Source: Caulobacter sp. B11
Lineage (GTDB): Bacteria; Pseudomonadota; Alphaproteobacteria; Caulobacterales; Caulobacteraceae
Assembly: GCF_002737765.1 (NCBI RefSeq)
Contig: NZ_PEGG01000169.1
Span: 1 to 8,775, forward strand
Reading direction: 5' to 3'
Length of the DNA stretch: 8,775 nucleotides
Shown here: piece by piece, positions 1 through 6,189 of the stretch
Numbering within the stretch: position 1 is the first letter of the stretch
How the letters are laid out: each line of letters begins with the position of its first letter
The notes under the pieces: generated by a model
What the model was told of the DNA's origin: nothing
Databases searched by the model: none
The model's input: only the letters and a program-made list of their open reading frames with translations
Position numbers and translations under genes: made by a program

Positions 1-1
1 T

Positions 2-625
2 CGAGAGGGGAGCCTGACCCGCTACGGGGCGGTCACCGAGGATGGTCGGGGCGAGACAGCCCAGGCCATCGTCATCGCCCTGCGCGGCGCCGACGCCAAG
101 GCCGTGGTCCAGCGCGTCGAGGCCCGCCTGGCGGAACTCCAGCCCTCTCTGCCGCCCGGCGTCCGGATCAGCCCGTTCTACAATCGCTCGGAGCTTATCG
201 AGCGCGCGACCGGCACGGTGACCCATGCCCTGCTGGAGGCCACAGTACTGGTGGTCCTGCTGTTGCTTCTGTTCCTGGGCGACCTGCGGGCGGCCACCGT
301 CGTGGCCCTGACCCTGCCCCTGTCGGCGCTGGCCACCTTCCTGCTCATGCGCACCTTTGGCCTTTCGGCTAACCTGATGAGTCTGGGGGGGCTGGCGATC
401 GCCATCGGCATGCTGGTCGACGCCGCCGTCGTGGTGGTCGAGAACACCGTCGAGCGCTTGGACAAGCCCGAGATTACCGGATCTCGCCGACTGCATGTGA
501 TCTTCGAGGCGGTGAAAGAGGTGGCCACACCGGTCGTCTCCGGCGTTCTGATCATCTGTCTCGTATTCCTGCCGCTGCTCAGCCTTCAGGGCTGGAAGGC
601 AAGCTGTTCGCGCCGGTGGCCCTGA
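2..625 (+). pseudogene. Heavy-metal efflux RND pump (CzcA/CusA family), N-terminal part, cut by a frameshift
   Basis: This is the first in-frame part of an inner-membrane RND proton/metal antiporter that works with a periplasmic adaptor and an outer-membrane channel. The reading frame is already open at the window edge, so roughly 270 N-terminal residues of a protein usually about 1030-1050 aa long lie outside. Visible in order are the end of the first periplasmic loop, TM2 with its run of Leu/Val, TM3, and TM4 with the motif GMLVDAAVVVVEN. The Asp of that motif (codon 419-421) is the conserved proton-relay aspartate of the family. TM5 follows. After Leu-Gln-Gly (584-592) the frame goes wrong and ends at a TGA (623-625) with about ten nonsense residues. 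The protein continues one frame over, so a single base is missing near 590-593. The AIAIG...VDAA form of the TM4 motif is closer to CusA-type pumps than to the DFGIIVDGAV form of CzcA, but the substrate cannot be fixed. The break could be a real mutation or a sequencing error. Confidence 0.88.
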
Positions 626-2304
626 CCATTGTGTTCGCGCTTGGCGCGTCCCTGCTGCTGTCCTTCACGATCATCCCGGTTCTGTCTTCGCTGATGATCA
701 AGGCGCGGCCGCACCACGAGTCCTGGCTGATGCGCCGGGTTGGCCCTTTCTATTCGCGGCAGCTGGACAAGGCTCTGGCGCGCCCGCTGCCGGTTCTGGG
801 CGCGGCGGGCGGGGGCATGGCCCTGGCGGTCGTCGCCTATCTGCTGATCGGCAAGAGCTTCATGCCCACCATGGATGAGGGGGCGATCCTGATGCAGCTG
901 GCCAAGCTGCCCTCGATCAATCTTGACGCCAGCGCCAGCCAGGACATGGCCGTGCAACGGGCGATCCTGGCGAGGGTCCCGGAGGTCAAACGGATCGTCG
1001 CCCGTGTCGGCTCCGACGAACTGGGGCTCGACCCGATGGGGCTCAACGAGACCGACAGCTTCCTGGTGCTGGCCGACCGCAAGGATTGGCGCCGCAAGGA
1101 CAAGGTCTGGCTCACCGAGGAGATCCGAAAGGTCGCCGCCGAATTCCCCGGCATCGACGCCACCTTCACCCAGCCGATCGAGATGCGGGTGTCGGAGATG
1201 CTGACGGGCAGTCGAGGGGATCTGGCGGTCAAGGTGTTTGGCCCGGACCTGAAAACCCTGGGCGAGCTTTCGACGGCCATCGAGACGAGCCTGAAAGCCA
1301 CGCGCGGGGCGGCCGACGTCTATACGGTTGCTGGCGACGGCGTGTCCTATCTGCAGTTTGACGTCGATCGCGGCGCGGCCGTTCGCTCGGGTCTTTCGGT
1401 CCAGGCGATCCAGGCGGAACTGCGAGCCCAGCTTGAGGGCTCCAACGCCGGCGTGGTGTTCGAACCTGGCCGACGGACGCCGATCATCGTGCGGGGCCTT
1501 CAGAACCTTCGCGATGACCCCAACGCCTTTCTCCAGACCCAGATCGCGACCCCGGACGGCGGTCTGGTGCGCGCGGCCGATGTGGCCAGGGTCGCGCGGC
1601 GCGAAGGGCCGGTGAAGATCGATCGCGAGAACGCGTCGCGCTTTGCGGTCATTCAGGCCTACGTCTCCGGCAGGGACCTTGTCGGCTTCGTCAAGGAAGC
1701 TCAGGCCAATGTCGCCCGTGACGTTCCATTGCCCCAGGGCTACCGACTGGTTTGGGGAGGACAGTTTGAAAATCAGAAGCGGGCCGCGGCGCGACTGGGC
1801 GTCGTCGTTCCCGCCAGCCTCGCCCTGATCTTCCTGGTGCTGTTCGTGACCCTCCGGTCGATCCGCCAGGCCCTACTGATCCTGGCCAATATTCCTTTCG
1901 CCATGATCGGCGGCGTTGTCGCCCTCTGGATGTCGGGAGAATACCTGTCGGTTCCAGCTGCCGTGGGCCTGATCGCGCTTCTCGGCATCGCGGTGTTGAA
2001 CGGCCTGGTGCTGGTCTCGCACTTCAATGAACTGCTTGACCGCGGTCTGGACCTTCAGCGGGCGATCGTTGAAGGCGCGCGTCGCCGGCTGCGACCGGTT
2101 CTGATGACCGCCAGCATCACCGCGCTTGGGCTCGTGCCCCTGCTGTTGGCCAGCGGTCCAGGGTCCGAGATCCAGCGGCCGCTCGCGATCGTCGTTGTCG
2201 GCGGCCTGATCACCTCGACGCTGCTGACCTTGATCCTTTTGCCCATTCTCTATCGCCGGTTTGGTCTGGAACGCGGCGCCGCTATCGAGGAGTCCGCGTC
2301 GTGA
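592..2304 (+). pseudogene. Heavy-metal efflux RND pump (CzcA/CusA family), C-terminal part after the frameshift
   Basis: This is the continuation of the same pump in the next frame, about 570 residues to a TGA at 2302-2304. Reading from 592 gives Leu-Glu-Gly-Lys-Leu-Phe-Ala-Pro-Val-Ala, the expected TM5-TM6 junction. TM6 and TM7 follow, then the second periplasmic loop with family-typical stretches (FMPTMDEGAI, DPMGLNETD, TFTQPIEMRVSEMLTG, LAVKVFGPDL). TM8 to TM12 come next, including GIAVLNGLVLVSHFNELLDRG in TM10 and RPVLMTASITALGLVPLLL in TM11. No further stop or frame change appears, so the break is either recent or an error. A GTG at 616 is the first possible internal start, but it lies inside TM6 and has no family precedent as a start. 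The stop overlaps the GTG of the outer-membrane factor gene (GTGA), so the two are translationally coupled. Methionines in the porter region (for example in MRVSEML) are compatible with Cu/Ag or with divalent cations. I do not assign a metal. Confidence 0.9.
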
Positions 2305-3569
2305 TCCGCCGTATTTTGACCCCCGGTCTCTTTGCTGCCTTGGCAGTGGCGACAACAGCGTCTGGAGCCGAGCCGACAGGCTTCGTGAGGCCTTCCTTTC
2401 TGCCGTCTGATACCGCAATCCTGACGGTGCTCGATGCGTCGCCAGCCTTGGCCGAGGCCCGCGCGGGCCTGCAAGGCGCGCGGGCCCAGGCCCGGATGTT
2501 CGCTGCGGGCGATCACGAATTCGTTGGCTCTCTGACCAGCGATCGTCGCCATGTGCGGGGAGAGGGAGACTATGCTGAATGGTCCGCCCAGGTCAGCCGT
2601 GGCTGGCGGTCGCAGGGAAAGCGCGCGCTGGATTTGAATGTGGGCGCGGCTGGCGAACGTGCAGCGAGCGACTTGATCGAGGATGCGCGTCATCAGGCCT
2701 CGCTTCAGTTTGCGAGCCTTTGGGTAGGTTGGCTCGAGGCCGAAGCTCTCGCTGAGATCGATCGCCGAGAGTTGGATACTTATGAGCGTGATCTTATCGC
2801 CCTGACGCGCCGAGTAGAGCTCAAAGACGCAGCGCCACTTGAGCGAGATCAGGCCCTGGCGGCTACGGCGCGCGCGAAATCTGCCGCGACAATGAGTTGG
2901 GGTGCGGCGCAAGCCATTCGAAGCGAATTGGATACGATCTATCCACAGCTTACCCCGGTCCGGGCGCCCGCGCTGCCGGCACCTTCGGCGCCGCTACGGC
3001 CGTTTGAAGTCTGGCTGACCGTAATCCCTCAGCGCAGCCATGAGATCACGATCGCCAGGGCCTTGGCTGATCGCGAGGTTGCGCTCTCGCGCCGCGCAAA
3101 GCTGGATCAACGGCCCGATCCTACCATCGGCCTTCGCACCTTCAACGAGAGAGGTGGGGCTGAAACCGGATTGGGCATAGTTCTGTCCATCCCTTTGGGC
3201 GGCACTTTGCGTTCGGCGGCTGCTGAGCGGCAAGCGGCGGCCGCTTCGGCGGCAGAGGCGCGTTATTCACGGGTAGTCAGAGCCGTCGATCTTTCGGCAA
3301 AGCGTGACGTGATTGAAGCTCGCTCGAGTCTTTTGGCCTGGGACGATGCCGAAGGTGCAGTTCGGGCCGCCAGTTTGGCCGCGAGCAGAATTCAGCGCGC
3401 CTATGAGTTGGGAGAACGGGATCTGACTGATCTTCTCGTGGCAAAGCGGCAAGGCTTTGAGGCCCAGCGGCTGGAGATGCGAGCTCGCTCTGCAGCGCAT
3501 GCGGCACTTCTACGTTTGGCGCTGGACGCCCACGAACTCTGGCTTTCTGAACTAGGAGAAGCACATTGA
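2301..3569 (+). CDS. TolC/CzcC-family outer-membrane efflux protein
   Basis: This encodes 422 residues, the normal size for the outer-membrane channel of a metal-efflux RND complex. The N-terminus MIRRILTPGLFAALAVATT is a signal peptide with basic residues followed by a hydrophobic core, and cleavage is likely near Ser-Gly-Ala (21-23). The rest is Ala/Arg/Glu-rich helix, as expected for the periplasmic barrel of an outer-membrane efflux protein (OEP). The GIVLSIPLGG stretch near residue 295-305 is the usual strand and turn preceding the second coiled-coil repeat. The C-terminal part contains RIQRAYELGERDLTDLLVAKRQ, matching the YxxGxxxLxDLLxA pattern of OEP repeats. The GTG start overlaps the stop of the pump gene. 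In textbook czcCBA operons the channel gene comes before the pump, so the order here (pump, then channel) is less common. If the adaptor is not upstream of the window, it may be the gene cut by the IS just downstream. Assignment to the OEP family is secure; substrate is unknown. Confidence 0.85.
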   Translation: MIRRILTPGLFAALAVATTASGAEPTGFVRPSFLPSDTAILTVLDASPALAEARAGLQGARAQARMFAAGDHEFVGSLTSDRRHVRGEGDYAEWSAQVSRGWRSQGKRALDLNVGAAGERAASDLIEDARHQASLQFASLWVGWLEAEALAEIDRRELDTYERDLIALTRRVELKDAAPLERDQALAATARAKSAATMSWGAAQAIRSELDTIYPQLTPVRAPALPAPSAPLRPFEVWLTVIPQRSHEITIARALADREVALSRRAKLDQRPDPTIGLRTFNERGGAETGLGIVLSIPLGGTLRSAAAERQAAAASAAEARYSRVVRAVDLSAKRDVIEARSSLLAWDDAEGAVRAASLAASRIQRAYELGERDLTDLLVAKRQGFEAQRLEMRARSAAHAALLRLALDAHELWLSELGEAH

Positions 3570-3577
3570 AGGTCCGG
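3554..3577 (+). pseudogene. Ribosome binding site and first codons of a third operon gene, cut off by an IS
   Basis: AGGAGAA at 3554-3560 sits five bases before a TTG at 3566-3568, which overlaps the channel gene's stop as TTGA. This is the same coupled arrangement as the GTGA overlap upstream and the TTGA overlap at msrA. Reading from the TTG gives Met-Lys-Val-Arg before the likely left end of the IS3-family element begins near 3578 with TGACCTGCCCC. The inference is that a third gene of the efflux operon, possibly the periplasmic adaptor (CzcB/CusB type), started here and was disrupted. With only four codons the identity cannot be read. The purine-rich site could also be chance. Confidence 0.35.
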
Positions 3578-3838
3578 TGACCTGCCCCTGATTTTTTCCT
3601 CCAGGCGGAGCTAGAGTCCGACCCTTGAGAGGACGGACATGAAGCGATCGAGATTTACGGAAGAGCAGATCATCGGGATCCTGCGGGAGAACGAGGCCGG
3701 GGCGAGGGCGGGTGATTTGGCCCGCAAGCACGGCGTGTCGGAGGCCCAGCGGCTGAAGGCGCTGGAGGACGAGAACCGGCGGCTCAAGTCGTTGCTGGCC
3801 GACGCCATGCTCGACAAGGCGGCGTTGAACGAGCTGCG
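3578..3838 (+). mobile_element. Remnant of an IS3-family (IS407-like) insertion sequence, left end only
   Basis: The element keeps its left end, with TGACCTGCCCC at 3578-3588 resembling the terminal repeat of this IS group. It also keeps a short leader and the start of orfA. Similarity stops near 3836-3838, after the codons for Ala-Ala-Leu-Asn-Glu-Leu. There is no orfB (the DDE catalytic subunit), no orfA/orfB frameshift window and no right inverted repeat, so it cannot move by itself. Because the right end is gone, the target duplication cannot be checked. The right border is estimated from where the protein stops looking like OrfA. Confidence 0.75.
3639..3838 (+). pseudogene. IS3-family transposase OrfA, internally deleted and truncated
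   Basis: OrfA is the helix-turn-helix subunit that joins OrfB by frameshifting to make the active transposase. The start MKRSRFTEEQIIGILRE is characteristic, with ATG at 3639 preceded by AGAGGA at 3628-3633. After Lys-His-Gly-Val-Ser-Glu (to residue 35) the protein jumps directly to Ala-Gln-Arg-Leu-Lys-Ala-Leu-Glu-Asp-Glu-Asn. Intact relatives have about 17 further residues here (a Thr-x-Tyr-x-Trp-Lys ... Val-Ser-Glu stretch), which include the recognition part of the helix-turn-helix. The gap is in frame, so the leucine-rich coiled region (about 37-62) still reads. Intact members are about 87 aa. Here the OrfA-like part is only about 65-66 aa, and the open frame then runs into unrelated sequence as far as 3986. 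The comparison with intact OrfA is from memory of the family. Confidence 0.8.
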
Positions 3839-3860
3839 TTATTACAGCGGTTTATCGAGA

Positions 3861-3884
3861 CGCCCCGAAGCGACGTTTGGGGCG
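3861..3884. repeat. Inverted repeat, hairpin-forming (CGCCCC/GGGGCG)
   Basis: CGCCCC at 3861-3866 pairs perfectly with GGGGCG at 3879-3884. The pairing extends inward by one G-T and two A-T pairs, leaving a 6-base loop. It lies about 22 bases after the end of the IS homology. No T-run follows on either strand, so an intrinsic terminator is not supported. It may be part of the end of a mobile element. Confidence 0.5.
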
Positions 3885-3908
3885 AATCCCTGCAAATTCG
3901 GACAATTG

Positions 3909-3922
3909 CCCTGTTATCAGGG
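3909..3922. repeat. Short inverted repeat CCCTG-TTAT-CAGGG
   Basis: This is a perfect 5-bp stem with a 4-base loop in the low-GC stretch beside the tRNA-Ser gene. It is a candidate protein-binding or recombination-site element. No function can be read from the sequence alone. Confidence 0.4.
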
Positions 3923-4126
3923 AAATGGCGTGCGAGCTGAGACGAGTGTTTTTGCCGCAAACCTGAGCGGCCGTCAGTGCGCCTGAGAATGCGCCGGTCC
4001 AGTCAATGATATTTGGCTTCTATTCAGAGGTTTCGTGTCGCCTAAGTCAGATTTCGGCGCACAGGCATTTGAATAGTCGCATGAAAATATGCGCTATCTC
4101 TTCTCAGCGAATAATTGAGGAGTGGG

Positions 4127-4216
4127 TGGCGGTGAGAGAGGGATTCGAACCCTCGTTAGGCTTTCACCTAAACACGCTTTCCAAGCGTGCGCCATCAACC
4201 ACTCGGCCACCTCACC
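4127..4216 (-). tRNA. tRNA-Ser (anticodon GGA)
   Basis: Read on the minus strand, this 90-base sequence folds as a class II tRNA. The acceptor stem starts GGTGAGG and pairs with the 3' strand TCTCACC, the discriminator base is G, and the terminal CCA is encoded (4127-4129). The anticodon stem-loop is GCACGC-TTGGAAA-GCGTGT, giving anticodon GGA (4180-4182), which reads serine codons UCC and UCU. The long variable arm TAGG-TGAAAG-CCTA is typical of tRNA-Ser, and the T arm contains GGTTCGAATCC. The 3' end faces the low-GC stretch and IS remnant, the side on which tRNA-targeting integrases insert. Confidence 0.97.
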
Positions 4217-4267
4217 CTGCGCACCAGTTCCCCGGGAGCGGTTGAGGCCCCCGGCGCGGGAGGGCGC

Positions 4268-4295
4268 AATATACTCATGGCGAACGCCGGGGCAA
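4268..4295 (-). promoter_or_regulatory. Likely promoter of the tRNA-Ser gene
   Basis: On the minus strand TTGCCC (4290-4295) and TATATT (4268-4273) are separated by 16 bases, a good match to a housekeeping sigma promoter. Transcription would start around 4260, giving a leader of about 45 bases before the mature tRNA 5' end at 4216. TATATT stands out as the only AT-rich hexamer in an otherwise GC-rich interval. Confidence 0.55.
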
Positions 4296-4369
4296 GCGGC
4301 CATGCGGGGTGAAACCGCGCTCATCCGCGCCTATATCACCGGACAGAGATTTCCAGCCGAGGCCGCCCC

Positions 4370-5026
4370 ATGCTGTTCGCCAAGAAGACGCACGAACTCC
4401 CGACCGCCGAGACCGCCCTGCCGGGCCGCGAGGCGGCCATTCCGACGGCCGTGAGCCATTTCATCAACGGTCACCCTCTGAAGGGTCCCTATCCGGAGGG
4501 GCTGGAGACCGCCGTGTTCGCCATGGGCTGTTTCTGGGGCGTCGAGCGGATCTTCTGGCAGGTCCCCGGCGTGTGGGTCACCGCCGCCGGCTATGCCGCC
4601 GGAGTGACGCCCAACCCGACCTATCAGGAGGTCTGCAGCGGCGGCACCGGCCATACCGAGGTGGTGCTGGTGGTGTTCGATCCCCGGATCGTCACCTATG
4701 AGGCTCTGCTCAAGACCTTCTGGGAAAACCACGACCCGACCCAGGGCATGCGCCAGGGTAATGATGTCGGCACCCAGTACCGTTCGGCGATCCTGGCCAC
4801 CAGCGACGCCCAGGTCGCTGCGGCCGTGGCGTCCAAGGGCGTCTATGGCCAGGCCCTGGCGGCCCGGGGCCTGGGCGCGATCACCACGCAGATCGCCGCC
4901 GCCGGCCCGTTCTATTTCGCCGAGGACTATCACCAGCAATATCTGGCCAAGAACCCGGGCGGCTATTGCGGCATCGGCGGCACCGGCGTGACCTGTCCGA
5001 TCGGGGTCGGCGTCGAGGCCTCTTGA
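4370..5026 (+). CDS. msrA: Peptide methionine sulfoxide reductase A
   Basis: MsrA reduces the S-epimer of methionine sulfoxide, free or in proteins, and so repairs oxidative damage in the cytoplasm. The 218-aa protein has the signature GCFWG with catalytic Cys54, Glu97 in the TGHTEVV segment, HDPTQ (121-125) and GTQYRS (134-139). It ends with [14 protein letters not shown], whose Cys200 and Cys209 are the recycling cysteines of the long, E. coli-like form that is regenerated by thioredoxin. The extra residues before GCFWG (about 50, including the KGPYPEGLE stretch) are also typical of that form. The ATG at 4370 follows GAGG at 4359-4362. No signal peptide is seen. The stop overlaps the TTG of the next gene (TTGA), so the pair is probably one transcript. 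The gene diverges from the tRNA-Ser, with about 150 bases between them. Confidence 0.97.
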   Translation: MLFAKKTHELPTAETALPGREAAIPTAVSHFINGHPLKGPYPEGLETAVFAMGCFWGVERIFWQVPGVWVTAAGYAAGVTPNPTYQEVCSGGTGHTEVVLVVFDPRIVTYEALLKTFWENHDPTQGMRQGNDVGTQYRSAILATSDAQVAAAVASKGVYGQALAARGLGAITTQIAAAGPFYFAEDYHQQYLAKNPGGYCGIGGTGVTCPIGVGVEAS

Positions 5027-5373
5027 CCCCAGCCGCCTTTCACGCCGCCGCCATCGCCCTGCCGGGCGCGACGCTCAGCGTCCAGTGGGGCGACAGCCAG
5101 GTCTACAAGGTGGGCGGCAAGATGTTCGCCGTGCTGGGCGGGGCGGTCGGCGACGGCGGCTTTTCGTTCAAGGCCAGCGAGGTGGCGTTCGCGGTGCTGA
5201 CGGAGGCCGGGCTCGCCCGGCCGGCCCCCTATCTGGCCCGGGCCCAATGGCTGCTGATCGCGGACCTGGCGGGGCAGGATGAGGATGAGGTCGTCGGGTG
5301 GCTGGTCCAGGCCCATGCCCTGGTCGCCGCCAAGCTGACCCGCAGGGCGCGGGCCGAGCTCGGTCTGGCGTGA
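5023..5373 (+). CDS. MmcQ/YjbR family protein
   Basis: This encodes 116 residues from a TTG start at 5023-5025 that overlaps the msrA stop, with GAGG at 5014-5017 as ribosome binding site. The frame is open further upstream (to an ATG at 4966), but those extra 19 residues are arginine-rich read-through of the msrA 3' end and do not belong to the family. Typical features are the N-terminal [29 protein letters not shown] segment (Trp22, Lys29, Gly31-Gly32-Lys33), a second strand with FSFKAS, and the C-terminal helix pair ending near [14 protein letters not shown]. The family has a CyaY-like fold and is often called DNA-binding, but its biochemical role is not settled. Coupling to msrA may mean only co-expression. 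A hairpin follows the stop. Confidence 0.88.
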   Translation: MTPAAFHAAAIALPGATLSVQWGDSQVYKVGGKMFAVLGGAVGDGGFSFKASEVAFAVLTEAGLARPAPYLARAQWLLIADLAGQDEDEVVGWLVQAHALVAAKLTRRARAELGLA

Positions 5374-5385
5374 CGGCCCGTCTCT

Positions 5386-5403
5386 CCTTCGTGAGGCCGA
5401 AGG
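5386..5403. terminator. Possible shared terminator hairpin between two convergent genes
   Basis: CCTTCG (5386-5391) pairs with CGAAGG (5398-5403) around a 6-base loop. It lies 12 bases after the MmcQ/YjbR stop and 6 bases beyond the stop of the opposing DUF599 gene. The position suits a bidirectional terminator, but there is no T-run on either side, so it may be Rho-assisted or without function. A 7-base direct repeat CGTCTCT flanks it (5379-5385 and 5405-5411). Confidence 0.4.
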
Positions 5404-5409
5404 GCGTCT

Positions 5410-6147
5410 CTAGCCCTGGTCGCCCCGGTCCTGGGTCAGGTGCCGCCCAGGAATGACCGGCTGCTGCTCGAGGATCTGGCGTACCCGGCGCACGGCGATC
5501 GAGGCGCGGCTGCGGCGCTGGCGCCAGAGCAGCAGGGCCATGGCGCCCGAGACCGCGACGATGAAGGCGATGGGCCCCAGCAGCCAGGCCGCCGCCGCCA
5601 GGGCGAAATAATAGCCGCGCACGCCGGTGTTGAAGGCCGACAGGGCCGGGTTGAGGATGCCGCCGGTCGCCTCGGCATAGTCGCTCAGCACCGCGAGCGG
5701 CGCGCCGTTCGGCGTGGCCCCGATGGCGGCCAGGCAATAGTTCATCTGGCGGATCGACCAGATGAAGTCGAGCAGGCCCCGGGCCAGGGTGATCAGCACC
5801 AGGCCCAGCTTGATCTGGAACATCAGCGACGAGGCCGGGGCCAGCACCGCCAGGCCCTCGATGGTCTTCCAGGCCTTGTCGCCGCCGAACAGCACGCCGG
5901 CGGCGGCGGCGATCAGGATCAGGTTGCTGGAGGCGAAGAAGCTGGCCGAGTTCAGCGCATGGCCCAGCAGCTGGCCGTCGAGCAGCGGCACCTCGCGCAG
6001 CGACATCTCGCTCATCCAGCGGCGGCGGATCACCGTCATGTCGGTATTGATCACATTGCCGCCTTCGCCCAGGCGCTTGAGCAGCGGCTCGTAGAACAGC
6101 CAGCAGAAGGCGAACAGGGTGAGGGCGGCGATGTCGAGGATCGGCAT
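5410..6147 (-). CDS. DUF599 family integral membrane protein
   Basis: The 245-aa protein has four predicted membrane segments at about 3-21, 66-88, 106-130 and 178-207. A cytoplasmic-looking region after TM1 carries NVINTDMTVIRRRWM, and the tail is arginine-rich (208-224). The RRRWM and later FIWSIRQMNYC and FNTGVRGYYFALA stretches are what I recognise as DUF599. No enzymatic or transport role has been established for the family that I can state. The ATG at 6145-6147 is the natural start because TM1 begins right after it, although no clear Shine-Dalgarno sequence precedes it. It lies 42 bases downstream of the MFS gene on the same strand and may be co-transcribed with it. A much longer open frame on the opposite strand is a composition artefact. 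Confidence 0.8.
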   Translation of the reverse strand: MPILDIAALTLFAFCWLFYEPLLKRLGEGGNVINTDMTVIRRRWMSEMSLREVPLLDGQLLGHALNSASFFASSNLILIAAAAGVLFGGDKAWKTIEGLAVLAPASSLMFQIKLGLVLITLARGLLDFIWSIRQMNYCLAAIGATPNGAPLAVLSDYAEATGGILNPALSAFNTGVRGYYFALAAAAWLLGPIAFIVAVSGAMALLLWRQRRSRASIAVRRVRQILEQQPVIPGRHLTQDRGDQG

Positions 6148-6189
6148 GGGGGAAGTCTAGGACCCAGGGGGAGTCGGGGGAAGGCCCCG

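Larger units (their letters stand above)
3839..4126. other. Low-GC, gene-free stretch between the IS remnant and the tRNA-Ser 3' end
   Basis: G+C is about 51% (143 of 280 bases counted by hand for 3841-4120), clearly below the genes on either side. No open frame here looks like a protein. The left part holds two hairpins: CGCCCC (3861-3866) with GGGGCG (3879-3884), and CCCTG-TTAT-CAGGG (3909-3922). Near the tRNA a weak stem CGCT/AGCG with an AT-rich tail (about 4085-4112) could end tRNA transcription on the minus strand. The position at the 3' end of a tRNA and the foreign composition fit the attachment end of an integrated element. No integrase gene or second copy of the tRNA end is visible, so this remains inference. 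Confidence 0.5.

Noticed and set aside
584..600. Programmed -1 frameshift in the RND gene
   Set aside because: No slippery heptamer or following structure is evident, and pumps of this family are not known to be made this way.
3574..3577. CCGG before the IS left end as a target-site duplication
   Set aside because: The right end of the IS is missing, so there is no second copy to compare, and CCGG is very common in this sequence.
3839..3986. In-frame C-terminal extension of the OrfA reading frame to 3986
   Set aside because: The residues after the IS junction come from unrelated sequence; the frame is open by chance.
4006..4454. Open frames on both strands over the tRNA-Ser gene (4006-4245, 4094-4324, 4122-4454)
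   Set aside because: They include translated tRNA sequence and have no protein-like features.
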